Part shown: piece by piece, positions 60,253 to 64,000 of the stretch | How positions within the stretch are numbered: position 1 is the stretch's first letter | How the letters are laid out: each line of letters opens with the position of its first letter | NCBI GenBank assembly: GCA_035556735.1 | Contig: DATMFF010000004.1 | Span: 1-64,000 of the forward strand | DNA: 64,000 nt | Direction: 5' to 3' | From: CANJBX01 sp035556735 | Lineage (GTDB): Bacteria; Pseudomonadota; Alphaproteobacteria; Rhizobiales; Xanthobacteraceae | Position numbers and translations under genes: made by a program | Notes under the pieces: generated by a model | The model's input: the letters and a program-made list of their open reading frames with translations, nothing else | What the model was told of the DNA's origin: nothing | Database searches by the model: none

Positions 60253-61200
60253 ATGTCCGAGCTGCTCGGCCCCGTGTTGGTCCTTGTGTTCACGTTGTCG
60301 CAGGCGTTTCGGGACGTGTACTTTAGCAGCGCCTTTCAGAAGTTCGATTTTTTTGCCGTGATCCTGCTGGCGTTCACGTTGTCGACGATGATCTTTGCGA
60401 TCGTCGCTCTGGTGAGATCGCCTGGTGATTTCCGCAAGTTGCGCGGGCAGGGCGGAACCATGCTGGCGGCGCAAATCACCACCGCATTGGCATGGTCGAG
60501 CTTCTTCTTCGCGCTGACCCAGATCGATCCCTCTGTCGTAAACGCTATCCACTGCGCCATGGGCCCGCTCGTGGTTGTGGTGCTCGGCGCATTCGGAATT
60601 TCGTTGGCGCAACGAACTGCGCCCACCCCACTCGAGAGAGTGGGCTACATTGGAATGGCGCTCTCGGTCGTGTGCCTGTGGGTCGTCGTTCTCGGCGGCT
60701 ACTCGGGGTTGGCCGTCAAGAGCACGGGCGCGACCGCCGCCGGACTGGCTTTGCTCGCGGTCAGCGGCACGTCGATCACGCTGAGCCTGCTCTACTGCAA
60801 GCGTCTGCAGGACAACGGTGTCGGGGCCGACGCACTAACGACCGTCCGTTATGGCGGCTTGATCCTGTTCGCCGCAGCCGTAGTGTTCCTGCGCGACCGG
60901 CCGACCGGGATCGAGACCTTTGGCGAAGCGGCCACGCTGGCTGCCGCGGCACTGCTGTTGATCGTATTCCCGCTCTATGCACTGCAAGTGGGCATCGGGC
61001 GCCTCACGCCACTGACCGCCAACGTCGTGCGTGCCCTCGGTCCGGTGTTCGTGTTCGTGCTCGAGCAGTTCGACGGACGTATTCAGTATTCGCTGCCGGT
61101 CCTCGTTTGCATCTTGATTTATTCGGCGTCGGTCATCGTGTGCAACCTCGCGCGCGGCTGGCGCGATACCCCACAGCCCGCCGTCAGCGTGTCGCGCTGA
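60253..61200 (+). CDS. EamA (DMT) family transporter
   Basis: A 315-residue protein of about ten membrane helices in two repeats, the standard DMT pattern. Landmarks include ITTALAWSSFFFALTQIDPSV and TPLTANVVRALGPVFVFVLE. Such proteins export or import metabolites. The start is ATG 60253 with GGAGG upstream. Its 3' end overlaps the convergent hydrolase gene by 17 bases. Confidence 0.85.
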   Translation: MSELLGPVLVLVFTLSQAFRDVYFSSAFQKFDFFAVILLAFTLSTMIFAIVALVRSPGDFRKLRGQGGTMLAAQITTALAWSSFFFALTQIDPSVVNAIHCAMGPLVVVVLGAFGISLAQRTAPTPLERVGYIGMALSVVCLWVVVLGGYSGLAVKSTGATAAGLALLAVSGTSITLSLLYCKRLQDNGVGADALTTVRYGGLILFAAAVVFLRDRPTGIETFGEAATLAAAALLLIVFPLYALQVGIGRLTPLTANVVRALGPVFVFVLEQFDGRIQYSLPVLVCILIYSASVIVCNLARGWRDTPQPAVSVSR

Positions 61201-61999
61201 CAAAGGCGGCGAGCTCGCGGTTGAACCGCGCCGTGTCCTCCCAGAACGGAGTGTGACCGACGCCCTCGTAAAGCGACAGCTTCGCGTCCTTGATGCGGGA
61301 TGCCGTGTACTCGCCCATCGAAGCCAGCAAAACCGGGTCGGCCGTTCCGTGGGTGACCAACACCGGGCAGGCAATCCGTGCCAGCACTTCGGGCGTGTCC
61401 TGCGGGCGTCCGAGCACATGCGAGCGCACGTGTGGCGGCACGACCATGTTGAAGGCCAGCATGACCTCGAAATCGTCCTGGGCCGGCGGCCGTGCGAAGC
61501 AGGCTCGCACGAAGCCGCGCGTGCCTGCGATGTTGGCGGCAAGGTCATCTGACTGCATGTTCGGATAGTTCTGGCGCCCGGGTCCGAACATCGCCGGATC
61601 GGCCACGGTCCGGGCGCTGACGTAGTTGATGCCGGCGATGCGACCCGCACCGTGCGTGCGCAGATAATCCGCGAGCACGCGGCCGCCATACGACCACGCG
61701 ACGATGACCGGCCGCACGAGGCCCGTCGCGTCCATCACCGCCGCGACGTCGTCCCCCCAGAGCACATCGGCGGCGTAGCGCTCCTTGTCGGCCGGCTTGT
61801 CGGAGGCGCCGTGGCCGCGCAGATCGAACGTCACCATGCGGAAGGCTTGCGCCAGGTCCGGGTCGCCGACCTGCCGCAGCCAGGCGAGATGCGCCTGGTT
61901 GAAGCCGTGGATGAACAGGATTTCGCGTCCCTGCGGATTTCCCCACGCCTGTGCGGCCAGACTCAGCCCGTCGGGCGTTGTGACGTTGATGGCTTGCAT
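61184..61999 (-). CDS. Alpha/beta hydrolase
   Basis: A 271-residue alpha/beta hydrolase. The nucleophile elbow is AWSYGGRV (Ser), the oxyanion region LFIHGFNQAHLAW, the acid in THGTADPVLL and the His in GVGHTPFWED. DLRGHGASDKP is typical of this fold. It may hydrolyse esters or C-C bonds of ring-cleavage products. Start ATG 61999 (MQAINVTTPDG); upstream in-frame codons lack family similarity. Divergent from the TauD-like gene. Confidence 0.88.
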   Translation of the reverse strand: MQAINVTTPDGLSLAAQAWGNPQGREILFIHGFNQAHLAWLRQVGDPDLAQAFRMVTFDLRGHGASDKPADKERYAADVLWGDDVAAVMDATGLVRPVIVAWSYGGRVLADYLRTHGAGRIAGINYVSARTVADPAMFGPGRQNYPNMQSDDLAANIAGTRGFVRACFARPPAQDDFEVMLAFNMVVPPHVRSHVLGRPQDTPEVLARIACPVLVTHGTADPVLLASMGEYTASRIKDAKLSLYEGVGHTPFWEDTARFNRELAAFVSATR

Positions 62000-62123
62000 G
62001 TCGGATCCTGCGAATGGCGGGGCGACCATGCAGGACCGCGGCGGACCGTTCAATAGGCGTACCTCATTGCACCCGTCATCCGATGGGCCGATAATTTGTC
62101 CAACAAGCCCCAGGGAGGACGTC

Positions 62124-63098
62124 ATGAACAAGCACGTCAATGCGCAGCGGCTTACGTCCTTGGTCAAGGTTCAGGCTGGAGTGACGGTCACGCGCGTCGG
62201 CGTCAACCTCGGCGCGGAGGTCACCGGCGTCGACCTGCGTCGGCCGTTGTCTGACGAGCAATTCCACGCAATCGACGACGCGCTGGTCGAGAACGAGATG
62301 ATCATCTTCCGCGACCAGGAGATCACGTCCGAACAGTTGATGGAATTCGGCCGCCGTTTCGGCCCGCTGACGGTGCACCCGTTCGCACCCAACGAAGGAA
62401 AGAACGCGCCGGAACTCATCAAATTCCGCAACGACGAGACGACGCCGCCGTTCGGCACGGACGTGTGGCACTCGGACGAGACGTTCCGCGCCGAACCACC
62501 GATGGCGACGATCCTGTGCGCCAAGGAGGTCCCTGCCGTTGGAGGCGACACGATGTTCGCCAGCATGACTGCCGCTTTCGACGGGCTCAGCGAGAGGATG
62601 CAGCAATTCATCTCCGGCCTCGAAGCGATCCACGACATGAAACCGTTCCGCCCGCTGTTCGGCGACAGCGAGGAAGATCGCAGGAAGCTGCAGCGCTTCG
62701 AGCTCATGTATCCGCCGCAGGTACATCCGGTGGTGCGCATCCATCCGATGTCCGGACGCAAGGTGCTGTTTGTCAACCCGCAGTTCACGATCGCAATCAA
62801 GGATATGGATGAGCGCGAGAGCCGCGCGTTGCTCGATACGCTGTTCCATCAGGCGCTGATTCCGGAATATCAATTCCGGCATCGTTGGGCGCCCCATACG
62901 ATCGCAATGTGGGACAACCGCTCGACGCAGCACTATGCCGTCCACGACTATTATCCCCAGCGACGCTACATGGAGCGGGTGACGATCAAGGGCGGTCCGG
63001 TCGAAGGCGTTCCGCGCGCCGACCCGGCAAGCGTACGCAAGGCCAAGTTCGCCGCGCTCGAGAACGTCGATATGCACGGCGGCCATAAGCCGCACTGA
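62124..63098 (+). CDS. TauD/TfdA family 2-oxoglutarate dioxygenase
   Basis: A 324-residue Fe(II)/2OG dioxygenase. The iron HxD is in WHSDETF and the distal His in STQHYAVHDY; the 2OG-binding Arg is likely in YPQRRYMERV. Family openings VTGVDLRRPLSDEQ and FRDQEITSEQ are present. It may hydroxylate a sulfonate, an ether or another small acid; TfdA and TauD are relatives. AGGGAGG lies before the ATG. Confidence 0.9.
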   Translation: MNKHVNAQRLTSLVKVQAGVTVTRVGVNLGAEVTGVDLRRPLSDEQFHAIDDALVENEMIIFRDQEITSEQLMEFGRRFGPLTVHPFAPNEGKNAPELIKFRNDETTPPFGTDVWHSDETFRAEPPMATILCAKEVPAVGGDTMFASMTAAFDGLSERMQQFISGLEAIHDMKPFRPLFGDSEEDRRKLQRFELMYPPQVHPVVRIHPMSGRKVLFVNPQFTIAIKDMDERESRALLDTLFHQALIPEYQFRHRWAPHTIAMWDNRSTQHYAVHDYYPQRRYMERVTIKGGPVEGVPRADPASVRKAKFAALENVDMHGGHKPH

Positions 63099-63173
63099 CG
63101 GTCCCGGGGGAGGGGGAACATTGCCGGTGTGCCTGGCGTTTGCGTGGGTAGCCACCTCGCAAGCGAGCGCCCC

Positions 63174-63767
63174 ATGCCGGCTCTTGAAGCGCTCAAGCGT
63201 ACGTTTGAACGGGTCACCGGTTTTGCAAAGCCGGCGCCTCAGCGTGCGGTGCGGGCGCGCAAGGCCTGGACGTCGTGGTTCAAGGACGATGGTGTCATCC
63301 CGAACAATCCGGATCTGCCGTTCATCCATTATCTCGGCGCGGTGAGGCTCGATGACGCCAGCGATCCGGCTGCGGTGTTCGAGACCTTGTTCGAGCAGAA
63401 TGGATGGAGCGGGGCCTGGCGCAACGGCATCTACGACTATGTGCACTATCATCCCCGCACCCACGAGGTGCTCGGCATCGCCCGCGGCCGGGCGCGCGTG
63501 CGGTTCGGCGGCCGGAACGGAAAGATCGTGCGGGTGAAGGCCGGCGACGTCGTTATCCTCCCGGCGGGCACCGGACATCAGGCGCTGTCAGCGACTCGCA
63601 ACCTGCTCGTGGTTGGCGCCTATCCCCCGTCGGGGACCTACGACGAATTTCGGGAATCACCGAAAGAGCATGCGCGTGCCGAGCGCTGGATTCCGGAGGT
63701 CGAGCTTCCGAAGAACGATCCGGTGTACGGGGTCAATGGCCCCTTGAAGAGGCTCTGGCGCTTTTGA
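63174..63767 (+). CDS. Cupin domain protein (YjlB-like)
   Basis: A 197-residue protein with a single cupin barrel. Motif 1 is YHPRTHEVLGIARGRARV and motif 2 is AGDVVILPAGTGHQALS, giving a His/Glu metal site. The N-terminal region with NNPDLPFIHYLGAVR is as in YjlB relatives. Function unknown. The start is ATG 63174 with only a weak ribosome site; a GTG 15 codons earlier is possible. It follows the dioxygenase gene by 75 bases. Confidence 0.82.
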   Translation: MPALEALKRTFERVTGFAKPAPQRAVRARKAWTSWFKDDGVIPNNPDLPFIHYLGAVRLDDASDPAAVFETLFEQNGWSGAWRNGIYDYVHYHPRTHEVLGIARGRARVRFGGRNGKIVRVKAGDVVILPAGTGHQALSATRNLLVVGAYPPSGTYDEFRESPKEHARAERWIPEVELPKNDPVYGVNGPLKRLWRF

Positions 63768-64000
63768 CGCACTGCAGCGAGCACCGTAAATCCCGGCCCA
63801 GGGGCGATGATAGCCCGCAGCGGTAAATGGGCGAACGTCCCCGGCGCGGCGCGACGGTCTCAAGACACAGGCCGTACCAAGTCACCATCAGGATGTGAAA
63901 ACTTGGTGTTTCATGCGCCGGGTTTTTTGTTCGGGTAAGGCGGCACCGCAAAATCCGTGTGCACCGCAGTTAACATCCGCTTGCAGAGTCGGATGGCATA
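63768..64000. other. Gene-free end of window with hairpin
   Basis: No gene is visible. ACCAAGT (63876-63882) pairs with ACTTGGT (63901-63907), and a six-T run lies at 63923-63928 after GCGCCGGG. Together these may end the cupin transcript. Confidence 0.35.

Overview
The window is chromosomal DNA of very high G+C content from an alphaproteobacterium, most likely a member of the Hyphomicrobiales (Rhizobiales) near Bradyrhizobium, Rhodopseudomonas or Xanthobacteraceae. That placement is inferred from gene content: a DivL-type kinase with Tyr in place of the phosphoacceptor His, DUF1150, DUF1236 and TIGR02300 proteins, a NasT/NasS nitrate regulator pair, and the run cmk-rpsA-sppA-ihfB-lapA-trpF-trpB-trpA-accD-folC.

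Layout. Bases 1-6200 are accessory: a secreted DUF1236/peptidoglycan-binding protein, an orphan phage terminase small subunit and a TSUP permease, separated by dense palindromic repeat arrays. Bases 6197-25528, all on the minus strand, form a nitrate assimilation region. It holds nrtA-nrtB-nrtCD-nirA-flavoprotein-nasA-cysG, a separate four-gene redox operon (FAD/[2Fe-2S]/bis-haem b membrane fusion, 11-haem cytochrome c, DUF3365 cytochrome c, globin), and nasT-nasS. Bases 25800-28850 carry ptsN, a small heat shock pair, a 2OG oxygenase, tRNA-Ala(GGC) and a TIGR02300 protein. Bases 28988-41998 are a plus-strand housekeeping run from aroA to folC. Bases 42153-55514 are a minus-strand run: divL, tsaE-amgK fusion, pilZ, murU, addB, addA, trxA and an ATP-dependent ligase. 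Bases 55800-64000 are mostly catabolic: TSUP permease, HpcH/HpaI aldolase, ligJ, an extradiol dioxygenase, EamA transporter, alpha/beta hydrolase, TauD-like dioxygenase and a cupin.

How it works together. The nrt transporter imports nitrate, NasA reduces it to nitrite, and NirA, using sirohaem from CysG, reduces nitrite to ammonium. NasS and NasT would sense nitrate and antiterminate transcription. I found two candidate NasT targets, each a pair of hairpins with hexaloops carrying A1 and G4. One precedes nrtA and the other precedes the redox operon, and each lies just downstream of a sigma54-like element. This puts a predicted trans-membrane electron conduit (NAD(P)H-FAD-[2Fe-2S]-two b haems-periplasmic multihaem cytochrome) under the same control as nitrate assimilation. 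I consider this the most interesting feature of the window.

Limits. Functions come from recognising families and motifs by eye. No database search, folding or alignment was run. Start codons were chosen by ribosome binding site and family-typical N-terminus, and alternatives are named where they matter.
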